The notes under the pieces were generated by a model, which was not told the DNA's origin, did no database searches, and worked only from the letters and a program-made list of their open reading frames with translations. A stretch of DNA of 34,389 nucleotides from an uncultured Chloroflexota bacterium (GTDB lineage Bacteria > Chloroflexota > Anaerolineae > Anaerolineales > Anaerolineaceae). Shown here piece by piece: positions 1 to 7,973 of this stretch. The stretch covers positions 9,205 to 43,593 of the forward strand of contig CADBKS010000004.1 of assembly GCA_902795255.1 (NCBI GenBank), in the 5' to 3' direction. A program made the position numbers and the translations under genes. Within the stretch, counting starts at the first letter, position 1. The number at the start of each line of letters is the position of its first letter.

Positions 1-308
1 CCGAACTGCGGGAGCTTGGCATCCTGCCATACTTCCGCCGCATTTTCATCTCAAGCCGGGAGGGCGTCAAAAAGCCCTCGCCCGCGTTCTTCGCCCTGCC
101 GGCAGCCGCCGGGCTCAGTCCGGAAGATACCCTGATGATCGGCAACGATGACATCTGCGACTGTCGCGGAGCGGCCGCGGCCGGGATGGACAGCCTGTAC
201 ATCCATACCGAGCAGTCACCGGAGCGTGTACGCCCCCTCCCGGAAAACTGCATGGAGATCCGGACCCTGACGGAGATCCTGAATTTTACAGAACACTGCA
301 GCCGCTGA
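1..308 (+). CDS. HAD-superfamily hydrolase, C-terminal part
   Basis: The frame is open from base 3 and stops with TGA at 306-308; the start lies left of the window. The visible ~101 residues carry the back half of a HAD phosphatase. A lysine in a VKKPSP context (motif III) is followed by an acidic GNDDICDCRGAAAAGM stretch (motif IV), the usual Mg2+-binding loop of subfamily IA enzymes. These enzymes cleave phosphate monoesters through an aspartyl-phosphate intermediate. The catalytic DxD motif is outside the window, so the substrate cannot be judged. The protein is probably cytosolic. A hairpin terminator follows 10 bases after the stop. The family call is firm; the exact role is unknown. Confidence 0.85.
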   Translation, partial: ELRELGILPYFRRIFISSREGVKKPSPAFFALPAAAGLSPEDTLMIGNDDICDCRGAAAAGMDSLYIHTEQSPERVRPLPENCMEIRTLTEILNFTEHCSR

Positions 309-316
309 CATCTATC

Positions 317-343
317 AAAAAAGCCCGTTTCCGGGCTTTTTGC
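317..343. terminator. Bidirectional intrinsic terminator
   Basis: A 9-bp stem (319-327 with 332-340, AAAAGCCCG / CGGGCTTTT) has a 4-base loop and T-runs on both strands. It sits between the converging HAD gene (stop at 308, +) and the PH-domain gene (stop at 364, -) and can serve both. Confidence 0.85.
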
Positions 344-363
344 ATCAGCTTTATTTCAGGCCA

Positions 364-1140
364 TCAGGGCCATCGGGGAACAGAACTTTCTTTGTCCTTA
401 TCTTTATCTTTGTCTTTTTCCCCATCCCCGATCAGCTTTGCCTGGGAGACCATGTCATTGTATTTCCTGCGGTCAATACAGTCCATCACGGCATTTCTGA
501 AATAAGAGGCGTATTCAATATAAGGGAAGCGGATCTTTGATGAGGTCGTTCCGATTTCGATCACCGCATAGTTGAACACACGCCCCAACAGGAATTCGCG
601 GATCATAAAATAATCGATTTTCTCAAGGAACGCATCCACGGAAACCGACCGGATGATGCCGGTCTTCCCTACGATCTTTCTGTCGGTCACCGCCAGCTCC
701 ACCGCACTGATGCTGAGTGCTTTATAGATCACACGGATCACTACCAGAACCGTCCAGACGATCAGAAAGACCGTCGGATCCGGCATTTTCAGGGTGATAT
801 TTACAGGCCCCTGCACCGCCGGGATCTGAACAGGATAACCGGGTTCCGGGACCGCGGTCGGCCTGATGACTTCTTCGCCGGGATAATGAATGATCAGTCC
901 GGTCTCAACAGTCGGGGTCACCGCCACAACACCGGGGGCGGAAGAGAGCCCTGTAAGATTCAGGCTGAAAGTCTGTTCAGAGTCCCTGTACGCCGGGTCA
1001 TTCAGACCGGACCAGAAGGCAAGTCCGATCAGCATCCAAATAACCGCCCGGATGACCTCGACCGCCATGACCGTCCAGCTGACTTTCGCCTTGGCAACGA
1101 TATGCTCACTGCCCCGCAGATTTTTCTCAACGTATTTCAT
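364..1140 (-). CDS. PH-domain (bPH_2 / YdbS-like) membrane protein
   Basis: The 258-residue protein has two hydrophobic segments, about residues 22-44 and 122-145, separated by a ~75-residue loop that is probably extracytoplasmic. Residues 147-215 (ELAVTDRKIVGKTGIIRS... then an EKIDYF-type strand) match the bacterial PH domain called bPH_2 (formerly DUF304). The N-terminal NLRGSEHIVAKAKVSW is typical of the segment preceding it. Such proteins are membrane-anchored and have no defined enzymatic role. The tail has a run of Lys-Asp pairs (residues 242-250) encoded by a GACAAA-like repeat. The start ATG has a GGAGG ribosome site 7 bases upstream. It is monocistronic and ends against the bidirectional terminator. 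Family call fairly sure; function unknown. Confidence 0.75.
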   Translation of the reverse strand: MKYVEKNLRGSEHIVAKAKVSWTVMAVEVIRAVIWMLIGLAFWSGLNDPAYRDSEQTFSLNLTGLSSAPGVVAVTPTVETGLIIHYPGEEVIRPTAVPEPGYPVQIPAVQGPVNITLKMPDPTVFLIVWTVLVVIRVIYKALSISAVELAVTDRKIVGKTGIIRSVSVDAFLEKIDYFMIREFLLGRVFNYAVIEIGTTSSKIRFPYIEYASYFRNAVMDCIDRRKYNDMVSQAKLIGDGEKDKDKDKDKESSVPRWP

Positions 1141-1430
1141 TGCAGATCCTCCATAACAACAGCCGGCGGCAAAATGCTGTTCCGGAATAAACCAAAGCGA
1201 ACTTTTTCACCGGCTGTACTGTTTCAAACGTTTTGTGAAGCTTTTTGTTCCAGGCGCATCCTTCCGGCTGCACTGCAAAATCCGGCCTTCCCATATTAAT
1301 AATTATAAGGGAATATCCGCAGGGAACCGATCCGGACCGGAAGCGGATCGTTCGGCTATACGCCGTGTTTTGACCTGATTTTATGAATTTTATGAATTGT
1401 CACGAATTTTTTTTATTTTTCCAAAATAAC
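1141..1430. other. Gene-free intergenic stretch before the tRNA promoter
   Basis: No convincing gene is seen. The left end holds the ribosome site of the minus-strand PH-domain gene. A TATAAT box on the minus strand (1307-1302) could be its promoter, but no good -35 box accompanies it. The right end (about 1380-1430) is very AT-rich, with an imperfect TTTATGAA direct repeat and long T tracts directly upstream of the tRNA promoter; this could act as an UP element. Confidence 0.5.
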
Positions 1431-1458
1431 TTGACAGATTCTGTGAGACGGGTAAAAT
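1431..1458 (+). promoter_or_regulatory. Sigma-70 type promoter of the tRNA-Ala pair
   Basis: A perfect -35 box TTGACA (1431-1436) and a near-perfect -10 box TAAAAT (1453-1458) are 16 bases apart. The predicted transcription start is near 1465, about 16 bases before the first tRNA. AT-rich sequence upstream looks like an UP element, as expected for stable RNA promoters. Confidence 0.8.
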
Positions 1459-1480
1459 AAACATTGTCTTCAGGAAATAG

Positions 1481-1553
1481 GGGCCTGTAGCGCAGTTGGG
1501 AGCGCGCTTCAATCGCACTGAAGAGGTCGGGGGTTCGAATCCCCCCAGGTCCA
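1481..1553 (+). tRNA. tRNA-Ala (anticodon CGC)
   Basis: The 73-base cloverleaf folds fully. Its acceptor stem GGGCCTG/CAGGTCC contains the G3:U70 wobble pair that defines alanine tRNAs. The D stem is GCGC/GCGC. The anticodon stem CTTCA/TGAAG encloses the loop ATCGCAC, giving anticodon CGC, which reads GCG. The T arm GGGGG-TTCGAAT-CCCCC and an A73 discriminator are present. The 3' CCA is not encoded and must be added enzymatically. Confidence 0.97.
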
Positions 1554-1587
1554 CTTTAGTTGGCTCCTAAAGGAAAAGAAGATTTAT

Positions 1588-1660
1588 GGGCCTATAGCGC
1601 AGTTGGGAGCGCGTCTCAATGGCATTGAGAAGGTCGTGAGTTCGAATCTCACTAGGTCCA
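1588..1660 (+). tRNA. tRNA-Ala (anticodon GGC)
   Basis: This second 73-base cloverleaf lies 34 bases after the first and is almost identical in the acceptor and D arms. The acceptor GGGCCTA/TAGGTCC again has the G3:U70 alanine identity pair. The anticodon stem TCTCA/TGAGA holds the loop ATGGCAT, so the anticodon is GGC and reads GCC. The T arm is GTGAG-TTCGAAT-CTCAC. No CCA is encoded. It is probably co-transcribed with the first tRNA and arose from it, or its ancestor, by duplication. Confidence 0.97.
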
Positions 1661-1663
1661 CTG

Positions 1664-1696
1664 AAAGCCTCATTCTTGATGAATGAGGCTTTTTAT
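1664..1696 (+). terminator. Intrinsic terminator after the tRNA pair
   Basis: A 12-bp perfect stem (AAAGCCTCATTC / GAATGAGGCTTT) with a 5-base loop runs into a T-rich tract. It starts 3 bases after the second tRNA and ends shortly before the leuS ribosome site, so it separates the tRNA unit from leuS or limits read-through into it. Confidence 0.85.
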
Positions 1697-1722
1697 TATC
1701 AAATTCATTAGAAGGAGGGGAA

Positions 1723-4182
1723 ATGGAAGAGAATAAAACCCCCGTGTATAATTCGAAAGCCGTCGAAGAAAAATGGCAGAAAAGATGGGCTGACGATAAA
1801 CTGTATGAATCCAACATTGACAGCAGCAAACCGAAGCACTATGCTCTTACCATGCTTCCTTATCCTTCCGGAAACCTTCACATCGGCCACTGGTATTCCA
1901 TCACGCCGTCGGACGCCCATGCCCGCTATATGCGCATGAAGGGCTATAACGTGATGTTCCCGATGGGCTTTGACGCTTTCGGACTGCCGGCTGAAAACGC
2001 TGCCATCAAAAACAACATCCACCCGGCCTCCTGGACTTTCTCCAACATCGACCACATGCGCGACCAGCTGAAATCCATGGGCGCGATGTTTGACTGGCGC
2101 CGCGAGATCATCTCCGCAAAACCCGAATACTACCGTTGGACCCAGTGGTTCTTCCTGCAGTTCTTCAAGCATGACCTGGCCTACCAGAAATATTCCCCGG
2201 TAGACTGGTGCCCGACCTGCAACACCACCCTGGCCCGCGAACAGGTCTGGGGCGATGACCGTCACTGCGAACGCTGCGGCACCCCGGTGGTCAAAAAGGA
2301 ACTGAACCAGTGGTACTTCCGCATCACCAAATACGCAGAAGAACTGCTGAACTTTGACGGCATCGACTGGCCGGAACGCGTCCGCACCCTGCAGACCAAC
2401 TGGATTGGCCGTTCCGAAGGCGCTTCCGTCCACTTCAAACTGGAAGACGGCGGCGATCTGGAAGTGTTCACCACCCGCCCGGATACGCTGTGGGGCGTGA
2501 CCTTCATGGTCATCGCACCGGAACATCCGCTCGTCAAAGAGATCCTCGCCCATAACGCGGACCCCGAGATCGCGGCTTATGTTGATAACGCCGCCCGGGC
2601 TTCCGAAATCGAACGTTCCGCCGCGGACCGCGAAAAAACCGGTGTCTTCTCCGGCCGTTACGCAGTCAACCCGGTCAACGGAAAAAGGATCCCGATCTGG
2701 ATCTCCGATTATGTCCTGATGGGCTACGGCACCGGCGCTATCATGGCCGTCCCGGCTCATGACCAGCGCGACTTTGAATTTGCCCGCAAGTTCGGTCTGG
2801 ATGTCATCGTCGTCGTTCACCCGGACGGTGAAGAACTGCCCGACGGAGCCACCATGACACAGGCAGCAGCCGCTCACGGCACCATCGTCAACTCCGGCCC
2901 GATGACCGGTGTTCCGGGCGATGTCGCTTTTGAAAAAGTCTGCGAATGGCTCGAAGAAAAGGGGATCGGACATAAAACCACGACCTACCGTCTGCGTGAC
3001 TGGCTGGTCTCCCGCCAGCGTTACTGGGGAGCCCCGATCCCGATCATCCACTGCCCGCACTGCGGAGCCGTTCCCGTGCCGGAAGATCAGCTCCCGGTCC
3101 TGCTGCCGGATGATGTCGAATGGAAACCGACCGGCGAAAGCCCGCTGAAACTCCATCCGACCTGGAAGAACGTAAAATGCCCGGTCTGCGGCGCTGATGC
3201 CGAACGGGATACGGACACGATGGATACCTTCATGTGCTCCAGCTGGTACCATCTGGGCTACCTCAGCCCCTATTTTGACAGCTATCCGTTCGACCGGAAA
3301 GAATACGATTACTGGATGCCTGTTGACGTGTATACCGGCGGCATTGAACATGCCACGATGCACCTGATCTACACACGCTTCTTCCATAAAGCGTGCCGTG
3401 ATCTGGGGATCACGAAGGGCAACGAACCGATGCTCAAACTGCGCAACCAGGGGATGGTTCTGGGCGAAGACCAGCAGAAGATGTCCAAGAGCCGCGGGAA
3501 CGTGGTCGATCCGGACGCACTGGTTGCCCGCTACGGTGCCGATACTGTCCGTGCCTACCTGATGTTCTTTGCCCGCTGGGAAATGGGAGCACCGTGGGAC
3601 AGCAAGGGCATTGAAGGCTCCGCCCGCTGGGTCCGCCGTGTCTGGACCATGTTCCTGGAAAAGGCGGACAAGATGAACTGCGCGGATGCGGATACGCTGC
3701 GTACACTGCGCCGCAAGGTCCACCAGGCTGTCAAGGCCGTGACCCGTGATATCGAAGGGTTCCAGTTCAACACGGTCGTTTCCGGCCTGATGGAGCTGCT
3801 CAACGAGATCGCCAAAGCCAAAGCGGCCGGCGCCATGGGAACAAAGGAATGGGACGAAGCCGCGGATATTTATCTGCGCATGATGGCTCCGGTCGCTCCG
3901 CACATCACGGAAGAGATCTGGGAACAGCTTGGCAAGCCTTACTCCATCCACGACCAGGCCTGGCCGGAAGCGGATGCCGAAGCTGCCAGGGATGACGTCG
4001 TGACCTATGTTGTACAGGTCAACGGCAAACTGCGCGACCGCGTTGATCTGCCGGTCAGCGTCAGCGATGAAGAGGCCAAAGCGGCCGTTCTCGCCCGTCC
4101 GGCGGTCATCGCCGCACTGGAAGGCAAAGACCCGAAGAAGGTCATCGTCGTTCCGAAGAAACTGATCAACATCGTGAAATAA
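1723..4182 (+). CDS. leuS: Leucyl-tRNA synthetase
   Basis: This cytosolic class I enzyme charges tRNA-Leu with leucine in an ATP-dependent reaction. The 819-residue length is normal for bacterial LeuRS. Visible motifs are the HIGH signature (HIGH, residues 53-56, preceded by LPYPSGNL), a zinc knuckle of two Cys pairs (C163/C166 and C182/C185), the CP1 editing domain with TTRPDTLWGVT (about 250-260) and a T-rich editing loop, and the KMSKS loop at 586-590 (KMSKSRGNV). The anticodon-binding helical region and the VQVNGKLR C-terminal domain follow. The ATG is preceded by a strong AAGGAGGGG ribosome site. It stands alone between the tRNA terminator and its own terminator. Confidence 0.98.
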   Translation: MEENKTPVYNSKAVEEKWQKRWADDKLYESNIDSSKPKHYALTMLPYPSGNLHIGHWYSITPSDAHARYMRMKGYNVMFPMGFDAFGLPAENAAIKNNIHPASWTFSNIDHMRDQLKSMGAMFDWRREIISAKPEYYRWTQWFFLQFFKHDLAYQKYSPVDWCPTCNTTLAREQVWGDDRHCERCGTPVVKKELNQWYFRITKYAEELLNFDGIDWPERVRTLQTNWIGRSEGASVHFKLEDGGDLEVFTTRPDTLWGVTFMVIAPEHPLVKEILAHNADPEIAAYVDNAARASEIERSAADREKTGVFSGRYAVNPVNGKRIPIWISDYVLMGYGTGAIMAVPAHDQRDFEFARKFGLDVIVVVHPDGEELPDGATMTQAAAAHGTIVNSGPMTGVPGDVAFEKVCEWLEEKGIGHKTTTYRLRDWLVSRQRYWGAPIPIIHCPHCGAVPVPEDQLPVLLPDDVEWKPTGESPLKLHPTWKNVKCPVCGADAERDTDTMDTFMCSSWYHLGYLSPYFDSYPFDRKEYDYWMPVDVYTGGIEHATMHLIYTRFFHKACRDLGITKGNEPMLKLRNQGMVLGEDQQKMSKSRGNVVDPDALVARYGADTVRAYLMFFARWEMGAPWDSKGIEGSARWVRRVWTMFLEKADKMNCADADTLRTLRRKVHQAVKAVTRDIEGFQFNTVVSGLMELLNEIAKAKAAGAMGTKEWDEAADIYLRMMAPVAPHITEEIWEQLGKPYSIHDQAWPEADAEAARDDVVTYVVQVNGKLRDRVDLPVSVSDEEAKAAVLARPAVIAALEGKDPKKVIVVPKKLINIVK

Positions 4183-4193
4183 ACAAAAATCAC

Positions 4194-4224
4194 AAAAGCC
4201 GGGAAACAGCTTCCCGGCTTTTTT
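4194..4224. terminator. Bidirectional intrinsic terminator after leuS
   Basis: A 12-bp stem (4194-4205 with 4211-4222, AAAAGCCGGGAA / TTCCCGGCTTTT) has a 5-base loop and T-runs both ways. It lies between the converging leuS (+) and secreted-protein gene (-). Confidence 0.85.
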
Positions 4225-4300
4225 ATATTAATAACCTGCGGTCCGAAACAAGCGTTCGTCCCGTTGCAGGACAGCCCCCCAATCCGGAATCATCCGGATC

Positions 4301-5236
4301 TCATTTCGAGGTTCTTTCATACACAGCAGCGGAAACCCCGGAAGGCAGCAGCACTTCTTCATCTTCCGCGGGGTCAGCCGTGACCGCAAGGCTGCCGTTC
4401 TCCTCAGCCATATAAACACACCCGCCGTACGGCATCAGGCCGCTTGCAGGAGAACTCAAAAGGTAACAGAGGTAAAACCGTCCGTCCGTCTCTTCCGCGG
4501 TCCTGAAACCGCCATTCAGCAGCAATGGCGGCTCTTCCGATCCGCAGTCCTGCAGAGAAACCATCGTACCGTCCCCGTCCAAAACAAAGAAGACCGTCGT
4601 TTCCGTGTCATCCACGTAAAAAGACGCTTTCCATCCGCCTTCCAGAGTTTCAGGAAGCGATACTTTCCGGTCATCCGGAATCGTCATGATATATTCCGGG
4701 CCGTAAGCGGTCATACCCGGGGCAGCATCATCCCGGCGCAGCGTCATACCCGTTTTGGAGATCAGGGCATAACCGCTGCCGCTGAAATGACTCAGCAGGA
4801 TCCCGTCCGGCATCACCGTCAGCCGCTGAACCGTCTCCCCGGGCCAGTAACTCCCGGCATAAGACATATTGGAAAAAAGACGGATGTGAAGATCAAAAGA
4901 ATGATCGGAATGCTCATGCGGGCAGAAACCGGTATCGTCCGTGCAGACGGGAATCAGCTCCGCCATGTAATAGGAATACAGGGAGCTTCCTTCAAAATAC
5001 AGCCCGACAGAAGCAAAAAGGCGCCCGAAAGCGGGGCTCAGCTCCAATACGGCAAGTCCTTCGTCCGTTTCGGCACTGTAACGCCCGGCAGCATTTTCCG
5101 AAAAGATCCCGAAAAGTCCGGCAGCATTCCCGTCAGCCCCCTCTTCCGGGATCCCGCCGGCAAAAACAGACGCCGTGCTCAGAAAAATGCACACAGCCAC
5201 ACAGAGCAGAGTGATCATAGCAGCCTTTTGTTTCAT
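4301..5236 (-). CDS. Predicted secreted protein of unknown function
   Basis: The 311-residue protein begins MKQKAAMITLLCVAVCIFLSTASVFA, a classical Sec signal peptide with a probable cleavage after SVFA, so it is exported. There is no lipobox. The rest is rich in predicted beta strands, with acidic loops and several cysteines, and no recognised domain. I chose the ATG at 5236 because a GGGAGG ribosome site lies 5 bases upstream. An in-frame ATG six codons earlier (5254) lacks one and would put charged residues before the signal peptide. The gene lies downstream of the terminator that ends the long minus-strand cluster, so it is probably transcribed separately. No function can be assigned. Confidence 0.7.
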   Translation of the reverse strand: MKQKAAMITLLCVAVCIFLSTASVFAGGIPEEGADGNAAGLFGIFSENAAGRYSAETDEGLAVLELSPAFGRLFASVGLYFEGSSLYSYYMAELIPVCTDDTGFCPHEHSDHSFDLHIRLFSNMSYAGSYWPGETVQRLTVMPDGILLSHFSGSGYALISKTGMTLRRDDAAPGMTAYGPEYIMTIPDDRKVSLPETLEGGWKASFYVDDTETTVFFVLDGDGTMVSLQDCGSEEPPLLLNGGFRTAEETDGRFYLCYLLSSPASGLMPYGGCVYMAEENGSLAVTADPAEDEEVLLPSGVSAAVYERTSK

Positions 5237-5260
5237 ATCCACCTCCCGAAACATCCGGAT

Positions 5261-5290
5261 AAAAAAGAATCAGGGAAACAGTCTCCCTGA
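5261..5290 (-). terminator. Intrinsic terminator ending the long minus-strand cluster
   Basis: Read on the minus strand, a 7-bp stem TCAGGGA / TCCCTGA with a 7-base loop is followed by TTCTTTTTT. It starts about 15 bases after the NUDIX stop codon. Confidence 0.8.
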
Positions 5291-5304
5291 CTCATTTGCA
5301 CAAT

Positions 5305-5877
5305 TCACAATAAACGCAGAAATTTCTCATTCAGCTTCGGATAGATTCGCGCGCGGAACCACGGTTCGCTCGAAGCACTCACGGCTTCTTCCAGCGGGAA
5401 CCAGGCAACATCCTTATTCTCGTCCGGCTTTTTGTGCAGCGGCTCCGTCTCATCAGCCTCCAGCAGATAGGTCACGTTCAGATGCAGATGGGACGAAACG
5501 TACCGACCCCTTTTTTCATGTCCGTCCACCGTCAGGATCTCCACGGAATAGATCCTGTCCAGAAGCGGACGGACCCGCGTGATCCCGGTTTCCTCCCGTG
5601 CCTCACGCAGTGAGACCGCGAGCAGATCCGTATCCCCGTCCGAATGTCCGCCGATCCAGGACCATGAATCATAAATCGAATGATAGACCATCAGGGTCAT
5701 GTCATGCGCGGCGTTCAGGATCCACGCAGAAGCGGTCATATGCGCATTCCGGTTTTCCCGTGAATAAAGATCGGGGCAGCTTTCCAGCATCCGGATGATC
5801 TCATCCCGGTCCATGGCTTCCTGCTCATTCCACGGGGAATAAGCACGAAGTTCGGCAATAAGTGACACCCTGTCCAT
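5305..5877 (-). CDS. NUDIX hydrolase
   Basis: This is a 190-residue hydrolase of nucleoside-diphosphate-linked substrates, presumably cytosolic. The Nudix box reads GHSDGDTDLLAVSLREAREETGI (written here only as a motif). The catalytic REAREETGI block is intact, while the first, less critical Glu of GX5EX7REUXEEXGU is replaced by Thr, as in some DGDTDLL-type members. A conserved SWSWIGGH lead-in precedes it. The start lies 5 bases after the stop of the sensor-kinase-like gene, with the ribosome site inside the end of that gene, so it is co-transcribed and is the last gene of the cluster. ADP-ribose, a CoA compound or a damaged nucleotide are all possible substrates; sequence alone does not decide. 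Confidence 0.88.
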   Translation of the reverse strand: MDRVSLIAELRAYSPWNEQEAMDRDEIIRMLESCPDLYSRENRNAHMTASAWILNAAHDMTLMVYHSIYDSWSWIGGHSDGDTDLLAVSLREAREETGITRVRPLLDRIYSVEILTVDGHEKRGRYVSSHLHLNVTYLLEADETEPLHKKPDENKDVAWFPLEEAVSASSEPWFRARIYPKLNEKFLRLL

Positions 5878-5882
5878 CCATC

Positions 5883-7274
5883 CTAATCCTTTTGCGGCAC
5901 CGTAATATACGGAATGGTCAGCGTGAAAACACTGCCCTTTCCCAGCCTGCTTTCAATTTCAAGCTTCCCGTTATGGGCCTTGGCGACATATTTCACCAGC
6001 GCGATCCCGCGCAGGCCGCCTGCTGCAGCTTCGGCATAATTCTGCGCCTGCATCTGCTCCAGATCCAGCGGCGCGATCCCCGAACCGAAATCCTCCACCC
6101 GAAGGCTCCAGTCCTTTTCATTGTACAGAATACTCACGCGGATCGGTTTCCCGTCCATGGGCGTGAAACGGATCGCGTTGTCCAGAAGGTCATAGACCGC
6201 AAGCGTCAGCAGCCAGGGATCCCCGACCGCGTTTCCGGCTGAGCGTCCCCTGGCACCGGCATCCGTCTCCAGCTCGATCTCGATCCGTTTCTTGCGGGCA
6301 GATGCCGCCTGATCGTAGATCACCTCTTTCGCGATATCCGTCACCGAAAGGATCTCGGAGGACACCTCACTGTTCATTTTCCGCTGATTATGCTTCTCAC
6401 TGTATGCGAAAAGGGACTCGAGCCGGTTCAGCGGCGATTCCGTCCGGCTGATGTAATTTTTCTGAAGATTCGACATCTCGCCGGTGGATTCAAGCAGGGA
6501 AAGTGAACCCAGGGCTTTCTGCGTCAGCAGACGGTAATATTCGATCTCATTTTCCCCGAAACGAATATCTCCGGAATCCCGTCCGGGATTCGGGAATACA
6601 TAGATGCGGGCATTCTGCCGGTCCGAGAACTCGATCTTCTTCAGAATGAAATTGAATTCCGAGAAGATGCGGGTGCTGTCCTCCGGCTTTTCCGGTTCCT
6701 TCCGCAGGGCGTTCAGGAAAGATTCTTTCTCCTTCATCCCCTCAAAAGCGGGGTTGGAGATCACCAGCCGGTCCGGAAGGATCATGATCAGCGCAGGCAT
6801 CCGCAGGCGCTCCATCAGGTCCAGGTAATGGTTCGCCTGGCTCTGCACGCTCAGGCTCTCATCAAGCCAGGTCCGGACAAGCATCTCAGCCCAGCCGCAG
6901 CATGCGGTGAACGTCTCCTGCACCTGTTCGGAATACCGTTCCGGCGAAAAACAGGCCCAGATAAATCCGCAGTATCCGAAACGGGAGTTCAGCGGATAAA
7001 ACACAGCGGAGCCTTCACCGAACGAAAGGTTTGAAAGGAGCGTTGACTGGCGGATCGAGGGAATATTCAGGACCTTCTGGGTCCCCATGATCCCGTAAAA
7101 GCGCGAATCCACCGCCTCAAACGCGGAGTTCGTTTTCCCGATGCTGTAGAGCCGCAGATCCGGTTCCAGCGGCTGGCCCGCATTCCGGTTCAGGACGATG
7201 CGCACAGAGATCGGCTCCAGCAGTCCGATCGTATCCAGAACTTTCCGGATGCTGTTTTCAGTATCAGCCCACAT
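5883..7274 (-). CDS. Sensor histidine kinase-like ATPase without the usual His box
   Basis: The 463-residue protein has no membrane segment. Residues 1-150 look like a GAF-type sensory domain, about 150-230 like a PAS fold, 245-310 like a helical dimerisation region, and 320-455 are a clear HATPase_c domain. That domain shows an N box (LLDNAIRF, N366), G1 (DFGSG, 395-399), a GLRGIALVKY G2 region and the GKGSVFTL end. Where HisKA proteins carry SHELRTPL, this one has SRTESPL (276-282), with Ser at the phospho-acceptor position. The ATP-binding half is intact, so it may act as a signalling ATPase or phosphatase, or use another His. The ATG overlaps the end of cmk by 11 bases, so the two are translationally coupled. 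No response regulator is adjacent. Confidence 0.8.
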   Translation of the reverse strand: MWADTENSIRKVLDTIGLLEPISVRIVLNRNAGQPLEPDLRLYSIGKTNSAFEAVDSRFYGIMGTQKVLNIPSIRQSTLLSNLSFGEGSAVFYPLNSRFGYCGFIWACFSPERYSEQVQETFTACCGWAEMLVRTWLDESLSVQSQANHYLDLMERLRMPALIMILPDRLVISNPAFEGMKEKESFLNALRKEPEKPEDSTRIFSEFNFILKKIEFSDRQNARIYVFPNPGRDSGDIRFGENEIEYYRLLTQKALGSLSLLESTGEMSNLQKNYISRTESPLNRLESLFAYSEKHNQRKMNSEVSSEILSVTDIAKEVIYDQAASARKKRIEIELETDAGARGRSAGNAVGDPWLLTLAVYDLLDNAIRFTPMDGKPIRVSILYNEKDWSLRVEDFGSGIAPLDLEQMQAQNYAEAAAGGLRGIALVKYVAKAHNGKLEIESRLGKGSVFTLTIPYITVPQKD

Positions 7275-7947
7275 AAGGATCCATCAGGCCCAGGATCTTC
7301 TCCGCGACCTCTTCGGCCGTGATCTCGTCCGTATGAATAATGACGGCATCGTCAGCAGGACGCAGCGGAGCGACCGCACGTTCCATATCCGCCTTATCGC
7401 GTTTGATCACATCCGCCAGGACTTCTTCATAATTGGACTCGATATTATTGGAAAGGTTTTCCAGATGGCGGCGTTTTGCCCGGGTCTCCGCGGAAGCTTC
7501 AAGATAGATCTTCATCTCCGCGTCCGGCATCACGACCGTTCCGATATCACGGCCCACCATGACGACTCTGCCGCGCAGCCCGATATTGCGCTGCTGCTTC
7601 GTCAGTGCGCTGCGCACGGCAGGATAGGCGGCTACGGTGGAAACGATCTTATCAACTTCCGGAAGGTGCAGGAAGTCGGTGATATTCTTTCCGTCCATGA
7701 GAACATTCGTCACACCGGCAGCCTTGTCATCTTCCAGCTCGATATTCATCTTCTCGACAACTTCGCTCACCTTCTGCTCATCGCTGACGTCCTGCAGCTT
7801 CTGCGCCGCGCCATAGGCAGCCACGCGGTACATAATGCCGGTGTCAAAAAACATGTAGCCGAGTTTTTTTGCCAGGATCTTCCCCACTGTGGTTTTACCC
7901 GAGGCAGCAGTGCCGTCAATAGCGATCTGATTCGGTTTTTTGTTCAT
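7264..7947 (-). CDS. cmk: Cytidylate kinase
   Basis: This cytosolic enzyme phosphorylates CMP and dCMP with ATP in pyrimidine nucleotide supply. At 227 residues it is standard length. The P-loop is GTAASGKTT (residues 12-20); it is followed by the DTGIMYRV motif that binds CMP, VGRDIGTVVMPDAEMKIYLEAS, and a lid region with KRRHLENL and a DKADMERAVAPLRPADDAVIIHT tail typical of the family. The ATG has an AGGAGAG ribosome site. It follows the Agl23-like gene by 26 bases with no terminator and overlaps the sensor-kinase-like gene downstream, placing this housekeeping gene inside the long minus-strand cluster. Confidence 0.97.
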   Translation of the reverse strand: MNKKPNQIAIDGTAASGKTTVGKILAKKLGYMFFDTGIMYRVAAYGAAQKLQDVSDEQKVSEVVEKMNIELEDDKAAGVTNVLMDGKNITDFLHLPEVDKIVSTVAAYPAVRSALTKQQRNIGLRGRVVMVGRDIGTVVMPDAEMKIYLEASAETRAKRRHLENLSNNIESNYEEVLADVIKRDKADMERAVAPLRPADDAVIIHTDEITAEEVAEKILGLMDPYVG

Positions 7948-7973
7948 ATTATTTCTCTCTCCTGTTGATCTGT

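Noticed and set aside
1708..3951. Long open frame of over 700 codons on the minus strand opposite leuS
   Set aside because: It mirrors the codon bias of leuS, has no family likeness, and overlaps the unmistakable leuS motifs on the other strand.
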